Origin: Algicella marina
GTDB lineage: Bacteria; Pseudomonadota; Alphaproteobacteria; Rhodobacterales; Rhodobacteraceae
Direction of reading: 5' to 3'
Assembly (NCBI RefSeq): GCF_009931615.1
Contig: NZ_CP046620.1
Coordinates: 3,332,501 to 3,396,500 of the forward strand
Length of the DNA stretch: 64,000 nt
Below are positions 38,568-47,298 of this stretch, piece by piece. The translations under genes and the position numbers were made by a program. The notes beneath the pieces are model-generated. The model made no database searches, was not told where the DNA came from, and saw nothing but the letters and a program-made list of their open reading frames with translations. Position 1 is the stretch's first letter. The number at the start of each line of letters is the position of its first letter.

Positions 38568-40715
38568 TCACGTTTCATGGAAGATGCCGGCCTCCAGCCC
38601 GAAGCGGAGGTATTCCTCCAGCCGGATGCGGAGGTTGGCCTCGCGCTGGGGCGCGGCGATGAGGTGCCATACGCCCATCTCGCCATCATCGGACGCGCCC
38701 TCGCGGATCTCGAACGGCGCGGCGTCGCGTAGCTGGCAGTAGGCGGGGTGGCTGGCGGTCAGGGCCGTGAAGCTGGGCCGCAGCCAGCGGGTGATGCGGC
38801 TGGTGATCAGCCCACGGGTTGCGGGGGAGACGGCGCCGAGTTGTTCCTGAATGGCGATCGCGTGGTCGATCGCCAGTTGCGGCTGGCAGCGGTAGCGGCG
38901 GGGGGTCACACTGTCCTGTGGCAGCCATGTGAAGCGGATGCAGCCCTGTTGGCGGCGGACGGCGCGGACGGGTGCGGAGCCATCGTCGGTGCGGGCAAGG
39001 AGGATGCTGTCCGATACCAGCGGGAAGGCGCGGGCGTAGATACGGCCGATGACGGTGCTGGCGATTATGGTCAGCGCGCCGGCGGGTTCGGTTTCCGGCC
39101 CGGTGCCGAACAGCGCGCGGGCGGCGGGACTGTCGCCACTGTCGGCGGAGGCGGCATCGACGATGCTGTCGCGAATCTCGGCATTGGTCGTCTCGTGCAT
39201 CCGGATCGGGCCGGAGATGCTGCGATCAAGAAAAAGTTCCAGCCCGGTGGTGGAGACGGTGAGGGCAATGGCGTTCGGGTTTGCCGGTTCTCCGGTTTGG
39301 CTGAAGGCGCGGCCGGGGACGAGGGTGCAGTGGCGGAATGTCACTTCCTTGAGGGAGATGCCGTCTGGGTTCTCGCGGATGTTGATGCGGCGACGTTCCA
39401 GCACCAGGCCGTCGAGCGTGACGCGGGCGTCGGCCGCACCTTGGATATGCAGGATACCATCGAGCCGCAGGATGGGGCGGATGCCGTCGGCGGCGCGGAG
39501 GACAACCTCGGCCCCGTCGCCGGCGCTGATGGTGACGGTTTCTTCAAAGACGCCATTTTCGGTAATTTCGACGATGCCGCCGATGGTGGAGATGGCGTTG
39601 ACGGCGTCCTGCAGGGTTGCGTGGTCAGGGCTTGGATAAAGCGCGAGCATCTGCTCCGGGCGTTGCCGAAAGCTGGCGGCGCGGTTGTACTCCCCACCGC
39701 CGATGCGGGCCGGAAAGGCAGTGTGGAAACTGGTGGCGACGGTTTCGCCCTGATCCTCGGGAAAGGAGATGCGGCCGAGCGCTGGATCGACGCGGACGCG
39801 CTGGGGCGGATCGCCGGGCGCCGGGGCCGGATGTGGCGCGTGGTTCCAGCCCGGGCCGTCGTCCGACAGGTCGCAGGCTTCCAGCGCATCGGCGGAAAGC
39901 GCGGTGCCGCCGACGAAGATGGTGAAGGCACGGGGAGTGAATGCCGTCATGTCGGCCTCGAGCGCACGGCGCGATATGTGACCCGGCAGGTGGCGCGGCT
40001 CCGAGATGGAGGCGATGGTGGTTTCCGGCTCTGGCCAGTTGACCAGTTGCCGGGGTGCGCCAAGCGGGTCGAACAGGAAGCGGCGGGCGTCGACCTGCGT
40101 GGCGGGCACCTGCGTGTGTGCCATCGGGATCAGGCGCCAGAGGTGGAGGCCGATGTTGGGCAGGTTGTGCTTGCCGCCGATGCTCTGCCGGCTGGGCGAT
40201 TGCTGGATCGAGCGGGCATCGACCGTGCGGGAGGTTCCGTCGAACGCCTTGTTGAGCGGTTCCATCGCCAGCGGGTCGTGCAGGTCGGGGCCGAGATGGT
40301 GATCGGCGCGTATGTGGTTCATGTGCTGACAGGTGGCGGTGAGCTGAAAGTACTCGACGACATGCGCGGGCCAGCCAGTGACATCCCGTGCGAGTTGTTC
40401 CAGCACGGCCGCCGTGCCCTTGCGGCGGCGATAGCCGATAGTGTTCGCCACTTCGGCACGGTTGCCGACGTCGGTGCCCTCGATCCGGTATAGCGGGCGG
40501 TAGCCGATGGTGCCGCCGACGTAGGGCGCGGCCCAATCCTCGCAGGTTTCGATGAAGAGATTGTCGAGCAGTTGCTCTATGTTTTCCTCCACCACTGCGC
40601 CTTCGCGGGCGAGGATGGCGGTGAGCGCGCGGAGCGGCTGGCCCTCGTCGGCGTCGCGGAGACGGTGGACGGCGGGAAGCAGGCGGTAGAGCGCTTCGGG
40701 TGTGATGCGGTTCAT
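38568..40715 (-). CDS. Tail protein I-like baseplate component fused to a beta-helix
   Basis: The first ~200 of 715 residues look like tail protein I (P2 gpI): LYRLLPAVHRLRDADEG, then ENIEQLLDNLFIETCEDWAAPYVGGTIGYRPL. This wedge-tip protein connects fibres to the baseplate. Residues about 350-560 add beta-helix-like repeats (ATLQDAVNAISTIGGIVEITENGVF and following). The C-terminus has DDGEMGVWHLIAAPQREANL and EYLRFGLEAGIFHET, a tail also seen in eCIS proteins. Start and stop overlap the neighbours by four or lie within 18 bases. Confidence 0.78.
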   Translation of the reverse strand: MNRITPEALYRLLPAVHRLRDADEGQPLRALTAILAREGAVVEENIEQLLDNLFIETCEDWAAPYVGGTIGYRPLYRIEGTDVGNRAEVANTIGYRRRKGTAAVLEQLARDVTGWPAHVVEYFQLTATCQHMNHIRADHHLGPDLHDPLAMEPLNKAFDGTSRTVDARSIQQSPSRQSIGGKHNLPNIGLHLWRLIPMAHTQVPATQVDARRFLFDPLGAPRQLVNWPEPETTIASISEPRHLPGHISRRALEADMTAFTPRAFTIFVGGTALSADALEACDLSDDGPGWNHAPHPAPAPGDPPQRVRVDPALGRISFPEDQGETVATSFHTAFPARIGGGEYNRAASFRQRPEQMLALYPSPDHATLQDAVNAISTIGGIVEITENGVFEETVTISAGDGAEVVLRAADGIRPILRLDGILHIQGAADARVTLDGLVLERRRINIRENPDGISLKEVTFRHCTLVPGRAFSQTGEPANPNAIALTVSTTGLELFLDRSISGPIRMHETTNAEIRDSIVDAASADSGDSPAARALFGTGPETEPAGALTIIASTVIGRIYARAFPLVSDSILLARTDDGSAPVRAVRRQQGCIRFTWLPQDSVTPRRYRCQPQLAIDHAIAIQEQLGAVSPATRGLITSRITRWLRPSFTALTASHPAYCQLRDAAPFEIREGASDDGEMGVWHLIAAPQREANLRIRLEEYLRFGLEAGIFHET

Positions 40716-43543
40716 GCCATCACCTCCAGTTTTTGCAGCGGGCCGGGATGCAGGGTGAGGATCTCGGCAGGCAGGAGTGTGCCGTCTGCGCCACGTCTGC
40801 TGGGGTGGGAGACGAGGCGGGCATGGGCCGTGCCTGCAGTCTGTGGCGGCTGGCTGCGGGCGAGAAGATCGACATCGATGGCTGTGAGGCCGGGAACGGT
40901 GTGGGCGGCGGCGGCGATCTCCGACAGGGCGAGAGTTTGCGCGAAATCGCGGGTTTCGAAAGCAAAGGCGGACCGCAGAGTGGCCTCGGCGGCGGGAAGG
41001 ACGGTTTCGGGATCATGGGCGCTATCGACGGCAACGCGCAGGCCGAGGCGGAAGAAGGCAGGCGCGTAGGAAAGAAGATCGACGCCGACCAGCGGATCGC
41101 CGAGGGAGCGGAAGGCGTTCAGCAGGTTGGTGTGGGTCGTCGAGCCCTCGGGAACCTCCGCGCCCTCCGGGCCGGCGACGGTGACGACGATGCGTCGCGT
41201 CTCGCCCTGCCAGACCCAGCGGGATTCGGCCTTGGCAATGCCGGGAAAGCCGAGGGCGAAATCACGGTAGTCGGTGAGGGAGACGACGCGCCCGAGGGTC
41301 AGGGTGTAGATGGGTGCGTTGCGGCGTGCCTCCGAATGTGCCTCCGGGTCCGCGCCGCCGGTGGCTGGCAGCGGGTTGAGGGTTTCCTTCAGGCCAAGGG
41401 GGCGATCCAGCGGCAGCGTCAGTTGTCCGGCACGGAGGTTTCCGGCCCGCCCGAGGCCCTTGGAATGCTCCGCCACGATATTGTCGCGGCCCGGCGTCGG
41501 ACGGGCCCCGGATATTCCGTCGCCGAATTCGATGACGGTTTCGCCGGCATCGGTGAGCGAGGTCTTGTAGACGCGGGCTGTAGGGCCGCGGTCGTGGAGA
41601 TCCGGCACTTCCTGCCATTCGGCACCGTCGACACGCAGGGTGAGCGTACTTTCCACCCCGGTTTCCGTAGGGGCGACGCGATGGGTGACGGGGGCCTGTT
41701 TCAGCGTGAATTTTTGGAAGGGACGGGACGGATCGCCGGAGCCGAGAATGTCGGTAACGCCTTCGCCATGCGCGGCGCGGGCGACATTGGCGTGGATACG
41801 TAGAGAGGCGCGGTCGAAAGCGGCGGCAAGGGGATTTTCAAGGATCAGACGGGTGAGAAGCTCCGACGTGGTGATGGCGCTGGAGAGTGTAGCGGATACG
41901 GCGATTTCGCTGACGTCATCGGGCGCAGGAATGGCCCGCATGAAATTGGGAATGACGACGGCAGTGCCGGTGAAGCCGCCATCCGTTTGCAGGTGGTACC
42001 GTGTGGTGATGGTGAAGGGAATATGTTCGGGCGAAGCCAGAAGCGTGACTTCCTGACCGGGGACGAGCGCTTGTACAGCGCCGTCGGCTGCGGTGATGGA
42101 AACGGTGGTTGCACCATCAAATCGGACGCGGGCGGGTTTGCCGCGGAACATGAGTTTGCGCCCGGCGGGAAGGCTGGTAAGGCGGTGGCCGAGTTCCACA
42201 TCCGATCCGGCCACAATGTCGGTAACGGGATGCTCGGCGAAGGGGATTTCGGTGCTGCCGCCATAGACCGAGGTGCGGCGATAGTCATTGTCGAACGTGG
42301 TCAGGCCTTCGGAGGAGTCGAAGCTCAGGCGGGTTGTCTTGCCGCTGATTCCGTAACGGGCCTCGCTGTCATCCTTGGCGTCGAGGATCCGGTAGATTTC
42401 GACGAGGCCGGTGGGCAGCGTGAGTGCGACCCAACTGTCGGCGACGAAGCTCTTGTAAACCGCATCGAGAGCAATTTGACCGGTGCCGGGATGAGCGAAG
42501 GCCCAATCGCCGACATCCGTAGCCGAACCGACGATGCGGGAGGGCGAGGGTTGCGGCGGCGGGTTGCCCGGCAAGGCAATGACGAGTGGATCGGTGGTGT
42601 AGCCGAATTCCGCGCGCTGAATGGATGTCAGCATCCGGGGATGCGGCGCGTTGTAACCGAACAGCGACGCGCGATCCTTCAGATGGTAGAAGCGATGGCC
42701 GGACTGAGCGGCGTCACCCGGCGGCGTGACGGAGCCGAGTGGCCTGTCCCATGTGACGCGGGTGCGGTCGTTGGCGGCATCGGGTTCAACGGAGATGACA
42801 CGACGGAAGTCCCAGAGTTCGGAGCCGGTGTCGGCGCTGGAGCCGTCAAATCCGCCGCGATCGTTGCCGACAATGAGAATGGCGTCGCCCACCTGGAGTG
42901 CGGGCAGTCCGGCCAGCCACGTGGATGTATCGCCATTATCGGGGAAGATCGGTCGGGTCAGGCGGGGGCGGAACGTGTTCCAGGCGACGCGGGTTTCGAG
43001 CGGCTCAATGGTCTCGAACACCTGTGGCATCTCGTCGGGGCCGGGCTGGCTCTGGATGCGGGTGCCTTCGGGGACCAGCAGTTCGGTAACATCGGGCTCG
43101 GCTGCGGGCGGGTCCTCCATCAGAATGACAAGATCGGTTTCCGCCGCCGCGCCGGGGTGAAGGCGGTAGCCGATGAGGCGGGCGAGTTCGTTGACGGAGA
43201 GCCGCTCCGTCGCCGTGCCGATATAAGCTTCGTTGGCGAGGCGTTCCTGATAAAAGGTGAGCACGTCGCAGGCGGCGGCCCATGCGTCGATGAGAGCGAT
43301 GGAGAAGTCATCATCCTCGCGCGTGCCGAGCGCCTTCAGTTCCGGATAGGCGGCTGAGGCGAGGCGGGTGAGCATCGACGCCTTGAAGCTGGCGTGGTCG
43401 CCGGCGCGGAAGGCGATGGCCGTCAGGTTCGGACGGTTGGCCGTGGGCCGGAGGGTGGCGAGTTCGGTGCCGTCGCAGCAGCCACAGATGTCTGCCTCGA
43501 AACCGGAATCCGGGTGGCCGATGCGGATGGGTGCGTCGCTCAT
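40712..43543 (-). CDS. Baseplate J-like protein 2 (Afp12-like)
   Basis: This 943-residue protein forms part of the eCIS baseplate wedge. Near the N-terminus a CGCCDG Cys cluster is followed by the ALIDAWAAACDVLTFYQERLANEAYIGTATERLSV and LARLIGYRLHPG region typical of eCIS gp6/J-like proteins. Near the C-terminus are TLGRVVSLTDYRDFALGFPGIAKAESRWVWQGETRRIVVTVAGPEG and the VSLTDYRDFA-type J motif. It overlaps both flanking genes by four bases. Confidence 0.85.
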   Translation of the reverse strand: MSDAPIRIGHPDSGFEADICGCCDGTELATLRPTANRPNLTAIAFRAGDHASFKASMLTRLASAAYPELKALGTREDDDFSIALIDAWAAACDVLTFYQERLANEAYIGTATERLSVNELARLIGYRLHPGAAAETDLVILMEDPPAAEPDVTELLVPEGTRIQSQPGPDEMPQVFETIEPLETRVAWNTFRPRLTRPIFPDNGDTSTWLAGLPALQVGDAILIVGNDRGGFDGSSADTGSELWDFRRVISVEPDAANDRTRVTWDRPLGSVTPPGDAAQSGHRFYHLKDRASLFGYNAPHPRMLTSIQRAEFGYTTDPLVIALPGNPPPQPSPSRIVGSATDVGDWAFAHPGTGQIALDAVYKSFVADSWVALTLPTGLVEIYRILDAKDDSEARYGISGKTTRLSFDSSEGLTTFDNDYRRTSVYGGSTEIPFAEHPVTDIVAGSDVELGHRLTSLPAGRKLMFRGKPARVRFDGATTVSITAADGAVQALVPGQEVTLLASPEHIPFTITTRYHLQTDGGFTGTAVVIPNFMRAIPAPDDVSEIAVSATLSSAITTSELLTRLILENPLAAAFDRASLRIHANVARAAHGEGVTDILGSGDPSRPFQKFTLKQAPVTHRVAPTETGVESTLTLRVDGAEWQEVPDLHDRGPTARVYKTSLTDAGETVIEFGDGISGARPTPGRDNIVAEHSKGLGRAGNLRAGQLTLPLDRPLGLKETLNPLPATGGADPEAHSEARRNAPIYTLTLGRVVSLTDYRDFALGFPGIAKAESRWVWQGETRRIVVTVAGPEGAEVPEGSTTHTNLLNAFRSLGDPLVGVDLLSYAPAFFRLGLRVAVDSAHDPETVLPAAEATLRSAFAFETRDFAQTLALSEIAAAAHTVPGLTAIDVDLLARSQPPQTAGTAHARLVSHPSRRGADGTLLPAEILTLHPGPLQKLEVMA

Positions 43544-46092
43544 TTGCCGCCTCCCATCTCGATCTCCAGTGAACCGCGTTCCGGGTAGTTGGGGTCATTC
43601 TCCAGTTGGGCGATTTCCAGCCGCTGGAAGGTGACGACACCATCCAGCAGCGGCACCGGGCTGGTGGAGCCGCGGCGGCGGAAGCGGGTTGCCTCCACCG
43701 AGGCGACGCCTTCGATCTGCATGATCCGGGCATAGAGGCGGGAGAGGTAGAGCGGCTGGCCGAAGGTGAAACTATCGGGGTGGAAGAAACCGACGGTGCC
43801 GTCCGGCAGGCGGTTGGCGGAGAGCGTCTCCAGCACGGCAGCGCGGACCTGCGACCGGAAATGGTCCGGCCCGGCGCAGATGAAGAGGCCGATTTCCAGC
43901 GGCACGAAGCGCGGAGCATCGATTTCGAGATCGTAGCCCGCCATGCGGTAGAGATCGAGATAGGCGCGTAGGTCGGCCTCGAACTCCGGGGTTATCGGGC
44001 GGGCCGCGAAACGATCCACCGTCACGAAGACAGTGTGGCCATGACCGTTCCAACGAAAGGTGGCCGCGGCGCGCTGGACATCGCGGAAACGCTCGGCGCG
44101 GCGGGCGTAGTCTTCTGGCGTGACGCAGCGTTCCTGTCGGCGGTAGGCGAAGGGTGCGGCCTGCCGGACCTCTTCCATGCTTTCGCGGTCCACCCCGCCG
44201 GTGGCGGGCAGGGGGTTGCGGATCTCGGTGATGTTGGTGGCGGCGGTGATGGCATGGGCGATGGCGTCGTGGCCGACGTTGCCGACACGGCCGTTTCCGA
44301 CGCGATATGTGGCGGCGAAGGCGGTGCCGGAGTTCGGGCGGCGCCCGTTGCGATCATCGCCGAAACGGAGGCGTGCCGTGCCGTCGGCCTCTGTCTCCAC
44401 GACGAAATGCGGAGCTTCGGGGAGGGAATTCAGCAGATCCGGAAACGCCTTCCAGTCAGTTGAGGAACTGGCAACGTCCACCGCCGGACGACGTTCGGCC
44501 ATGCCGGGATGGAGGACGGCATAGGCCGACGGCAGCGGCGGATCGTCGGGCAGTGGCGGGATGTTGACGGCGGTGAAGGGTGCGACCTGTGACACCGGGC
44601 CTTCCTTCAGCACGGGATGGAACCGCGGCGGAACAGGTCGTGGCGCAGGATGACGGCAGGGATCGTCCGATGGTTCCGGCACAAGATGCAGGTGCGGTTC
44701 TGGTACCGGTCCCAAATCCTCGTCGGCGATCGTCTGGCCGTGGTCCGCCAATAGAATGTTGCCGAGGGCGTGGGAGACATTGGTTGCAAGGCCGCCGCCG
44801 GCGGTGTCGTCGAGCCGGGAAGAGATGCAGAAGGGGAAGGGCAGTGCGTCTTCCTCGTGCCAGCGGATTTCGGTGATGGCATTGCCCGAAAGGTCGTCCG
44901 TCAGTCCCGCCTCCACCGCGCAGAGGCGGACGGCATGACGGATGTTCGGATCCGCGTCCGCGGCGAGACCGGTCCGGGGGCCGAGGCGTTCCTCGAAGAT
45001 GAGGACTTCGCCGACCTGAAGATTCGGATAGTTGCCTGCCAGCGTCGCGCGGGTGGCGCCTTTCGGCAGGCAGCATTCAGCATCGCCCCACTCGTAGAAG
45101 AAGATCGCGTTGTGGTCCTCGAACAGACTTTTCGGTGCAAGGGATTCGAACACGATAGGGGAAAGGTTGTAGGCGTCTTCCTGTCGGTCCGGGTCGCCGA
45201 TTGCCGGGTTGAAGCCGGCCAGACGGGTCAGGAAGGGTGTATGTGGGTCAATGGTAGTGGATGCACCCATCGGCAGATCCTCTATCTGCACCTGTATCCA
45301 GGCGCGGGCATTCGCGCCGTCGTGCATCCGGTAATCCACCAGCCGCGCGTGGCGGCGGATTGAGGAGCGACGGCGGGCGGTGGCGAGGTAGGACTCGGTT
45401 GCTACGGCATCCTGTGCGTAGGAAAGTCTGTCGGCCGTGTATGAGAGCGCCTCGACCAGTGTGATGCCGAGATCGGCGGGCGAGCGTTCGCGCCAGTCTG
45501 GCATGATCTGGGCCATACGGCCGAGCATCAGCCGACGGAAGGTCTGGTAATCCTTGGCAAGATAAGAGAGGGCGGGCTGCTTTGGCGGGTCTTCCGGGCA
45601 GATATGGCGCGGGGCGCAATCGAAATCCGTGGGGCATTCCACCTTGAAGGAAAAATCGATCTCCGACAGCACCCGGTCGAGCCCCGGAGGCGGCGATAGT
45701 GCGCCGGGCGCGTTGACAAGGCGGAGAGTGTAGCCAGCGTAGTCCCCGGCGGACGACGTGCGCAGAACGAGGACGTTCTGCGGTTCTTCCAGCGTGGCCA
45801 GCCATGTGACGAGGCCGGGTTCGGCGAGGGTGGCATCGGGAGCATCGGCGTGGGTGAGCCATTCGATCGTGACATTATCGATGCGCTCGCCGCCGGTGAG
45901 TTCGAGGTTGGCGAGCGTCAGGCCCGGGGTCATGTCGAGAAAGCGCAGGAGCAGGGTGCGCTGACGGGGGGTGTCATCCGGTGCCTCGTTATCCAGCACC
46001 TCGATGAAGTCGATGCCGTTGATCGCGGTGCCGTCGGCAATGGCTTCCAGCACCAGTTCGCGGCGGCGGGGATCGCAGCAATGGTAGATCAT
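43540..46092 (-). CDS. Baseplate J-like protein 1 (Afp11-like)
   Basis: This 850-residue protein is a second J-type wedge subunit. It begins MIYHCCDPRRRELVLEA. The middle holds LSYLAKDYQTFRRLMLGRMAQIMPDWRERSPADLGITLVEALSYTADRLSYAQDAVATESYL, the typical eCIS Afp11/12 segment. The C-terminal part has CVTPEDYARRAERFRDVQRAAATFRWNG and GQPLYLSRLYARIMQIEGVASVEATRF, the J-domain signature. Together with the 943-residue protein it should form the heterodimeric wedge. Confidence 0.87.
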   Translation of the reverse strand: MIYHCCDPRRRELVLEAIADGTAINGIDFIEVLDNEAPDDTPRQRTLLLRFLDMTPGLTLANLELTGGERIDNVTIEWLTHADAPDATLAEPGLVTWLATLEEPQNVLVLRTSSAGDYAGYTLRLVNAPGALSPPPGLDRVLSEIDFSFKVECPTDFDCAPRHICPEDPPKQPALSYLAKDYQTFRRLMLGRMAQIMPDWRERSPADLGITLVEALSYTADRLSYAQDAVATESYLATARRRSSIRRHARLVDYRMHDGANARAWIQVQIEDLPMGASTTIDPHTPFLTRLAGFNPAIGDPDRQEDAYNLSPIVFESLAPKSLFEDHNAIFFYEWGDAECCLPKGATRATLAGNYPNLQVGEVLIFEERLGPRTGLAADADPNIRHAVRLCAVEAGLTDDLSGNAITEIRWHEEDALPFPFCISSRLDDTAGGGLATNVSHALGNILLADHGQTIADEDLGPVPEPHLHLVPEPSDDPCRHPAPRPVPPRFHPVLKEGPVSQVAPFTAVNIPPLPDDPPLPSAYAVLHPGMAERRPAVDVASSSTDWKAFPDLLNSLPEAPHFVVETEADGTARLRFGDDRNGRRPNSGTAFAATYRVGNGRVGNVGHDAIAHAITAATNITEIRNPLPATGGVDRESMEEVRQAAPFAYRRQERCVTPEDYARRAERFRDVQRAAATFRWNGHGHTVFVTVDRFAARPITPEFEADLRAYLDLYRMAGYDLEIDAPRFVPLEIGLFICAGPDHFRSQVRAAVLETLSANRLPDGTVGFFHPDSFTFGQPLYLSRLYARIMQIEGVASVEATRFRRRGSTSPVPLLDGVVTFQRLEIAQLENDPNYPERGSLEIEMGGGK

Positions 46093-46451
46093 GACCCGCC
46101 CCCAAGGCTGAAGGTGGCGGTGGATAGCGCCCCGGAGCGCAGGATAGTGTAGGCGATGGTGACGGTGATCGTGGCGTCGACGGCCTCCGCGGCGATATCC
46201 TGCACGGTGATGTGCTGACCGAGATACTGCTGGAGTGCGCCACGGATCATGAACTCCGCCGTCGCCGCCGCCTCGGGACTGGCCGCGCCAAACACCAGTT
46301 GGTAGATGCCGGCGCCGAAATCGGGGCGGTTCACCCGCTCACCCGGCGAGGTGAACAGGATCTGCTCCATCAGGTCGCGGATATGTTCCTCCTCCGTCGT
46401 CTCGGCGGTACGGTCGCGGGCGTCGAAGTGGTATGGGAAATCGAGTTGCAT
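46089..46451 (-). CDS. gp25/GpW-like baseplate protein (Afp9-like)
   Basis: This 120-residue protein has the gp25 signature EEHIRDLMEQILFTSPGERVNRPDFGAGIYQLVFG and the C-terminal ITVQDIAAEAVDATITVTIAYTI. gp25 sits in the inner baseplate ring and triggers sheath assembly; its Glu-x-Arg core (SPGERVNRPDFG) is intact. The protein start is four bases after the PAAR stop, and its stop overlaps the next J gene. Closest analogue is Afp9. Confidence 0.9.
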   Translation of the reverse strand: MQLDFPYHFDARDRTAETTEEEHIRDLMEQILFTSPGERVNRPDFGAGIYQLVFGAASPEAAATAEFMIRGALQQYLGQHITVQDIAAEAVDATITVTIAYTILRSGALSTATFSLGGGS

Positions 46452-46455
46452 GGCC

Positions 46456-46776
46456 TCAGCTTCCTATGACGCGGGTTTGCGACTGCACCGGGATGAGCGG
46501 AGTGCCGGTGGGCACGCATGTGGAGATGCTGTCGAGCAGCACGGCCGGCTGACCGGCGATGAGCACACGGGTGGCGGCGGCGATGTAGGTGCCGGTAACG
46601 CACGGGCCGTTGCCGCCCGCCGGAACGAAACCGCAGCCCGCGACCTGCCACGGTGACGTCTGCGCGACGGCGGGCTGACCGGAGAGGAGGACGCGCGGGT
46701 TCGGAGATGCCGGGATGGCCTGTCCGCCGTGGGAGCAGGTGACGGTGGCGCCGAGATGCAGCATTGGGCCGGGCAT
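46456..46776 (-). CDS. PAAR-like spike tip protein
   Basis: This 106-residue protein forms a PAAR-like cap for the spike. It shows MPGPMLHLGATVTCSHGGQA, LSGQPAVAQTSPWQVAGC and LIAGQPAVLLDSIS, i.e. two GQPAV repeats typical of this family, plus scattered Cys and His near the tip (CSHGG, GCGF, GPCV). Such tips usually bind a metal and sharpen the puncturing device. It lies between the gp5-like spike and gp25 genes (Afp10 analogue). Confidence 0.83.
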   Translation of the reverse strand: MPGPMLHLGATVTCSHGGQAIPASPNPRVLLSGQPAVAQTSPWQVAGCGFVPAGGNGPCVTGTYIAAATRVLIAGQPAVLLDSISTCVPTGTPLIPVQSQTRVIGS

Positions 46777-46788
46777 GGGTCTCCTCCT

Positions 46789-47298
46789 TCAGATGACGGT
46801 CAGCGCGCCGTTGTTTACGGTGACGGTTGGGCCGACAAGGGTGATGGACGCGCCGCGTCCGTTCTGGATGTAGATGCCGGTATCATTGACGATCAGCGAT
46901 GCGCCGGCTGTGGTTTTGAGCACGATTCCCCCCGTCGGACCGGGTAAATCGGTGACGGTTACGCCGTTCTGCAGGGTGGTCTGCATCGTCAGGGACGACA
47001 CGCCGGGCGGGGTGAGCTGGGCAAGGGCCGGCACCTCTGCTGCCGATCCGAAGAAGCCGCCCGTCCAGATCGGGTAATCGGGATCGCCCTTCTCGAACTC
47101 TATCCAGACGCCGGCACCGATGGGCGGCACGGCGATGTTGCCGGTCTGGATGCCTGTCATCGGGAAGCAGGGCATGCACCATGACGACAGGGCGATACCG
47201 GAGACATCGGGCACGATCGCCTGGATCCGGCCTGTCACCAGCGGGTCGACGTTGTTGACGACGGTGCCGCGATATTTGCCGAAATACTGCTGGGTCAT
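46789..47298 (-). CDS. gp5/VgrG-like baseplate spike protein
   Basis: This 169-residue protein carries the OB-fold of gp5/VgrG (YFGKYRGTVVNNVDPLVTGRIQAIVPDV, CMPCFPM and IPPIGAGVWIEFEKGDPDYPIWTGGFFG) followed by a short beta-prism tail (GIVLKTTAGASLIVNDTGIYIQNGRGASITL). It would trimerise to form the spike under the PAAR tip. ATG at 47298 overlaps the gpD stop (ATGA). In Afp the gpD-like and gp5-like parts are one protein; here they are separate. The open frame upstream is gpD read out of frame. Confidence 0.87.
   Translation of the reverse strand: MTQQYFGKYRGTVVNNVDPLVTGRIQAIVPDVSGIALSSWCMPCFPMTGIQTGNIAVPPIGAGVWIEFEKGDPDYPIWTGGFFGSAAEVPALAQLTPPGVSSLTMQTTLQNGVTVTDLPGPTGGIVLKTTAGASLIVNDTGIYIQNGRGASITLVGPTVTVNNGALTVI

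Noticed and set aside
36612-40493. Two very long plus-strand open frames (706 and 581 residues) inside the eCIS cluster
   Set aside because: They are antisense shadows of the DUF6519/beta-helix and gpI-like genes, with Gly/Ala/Asp-rich, non-family translations.
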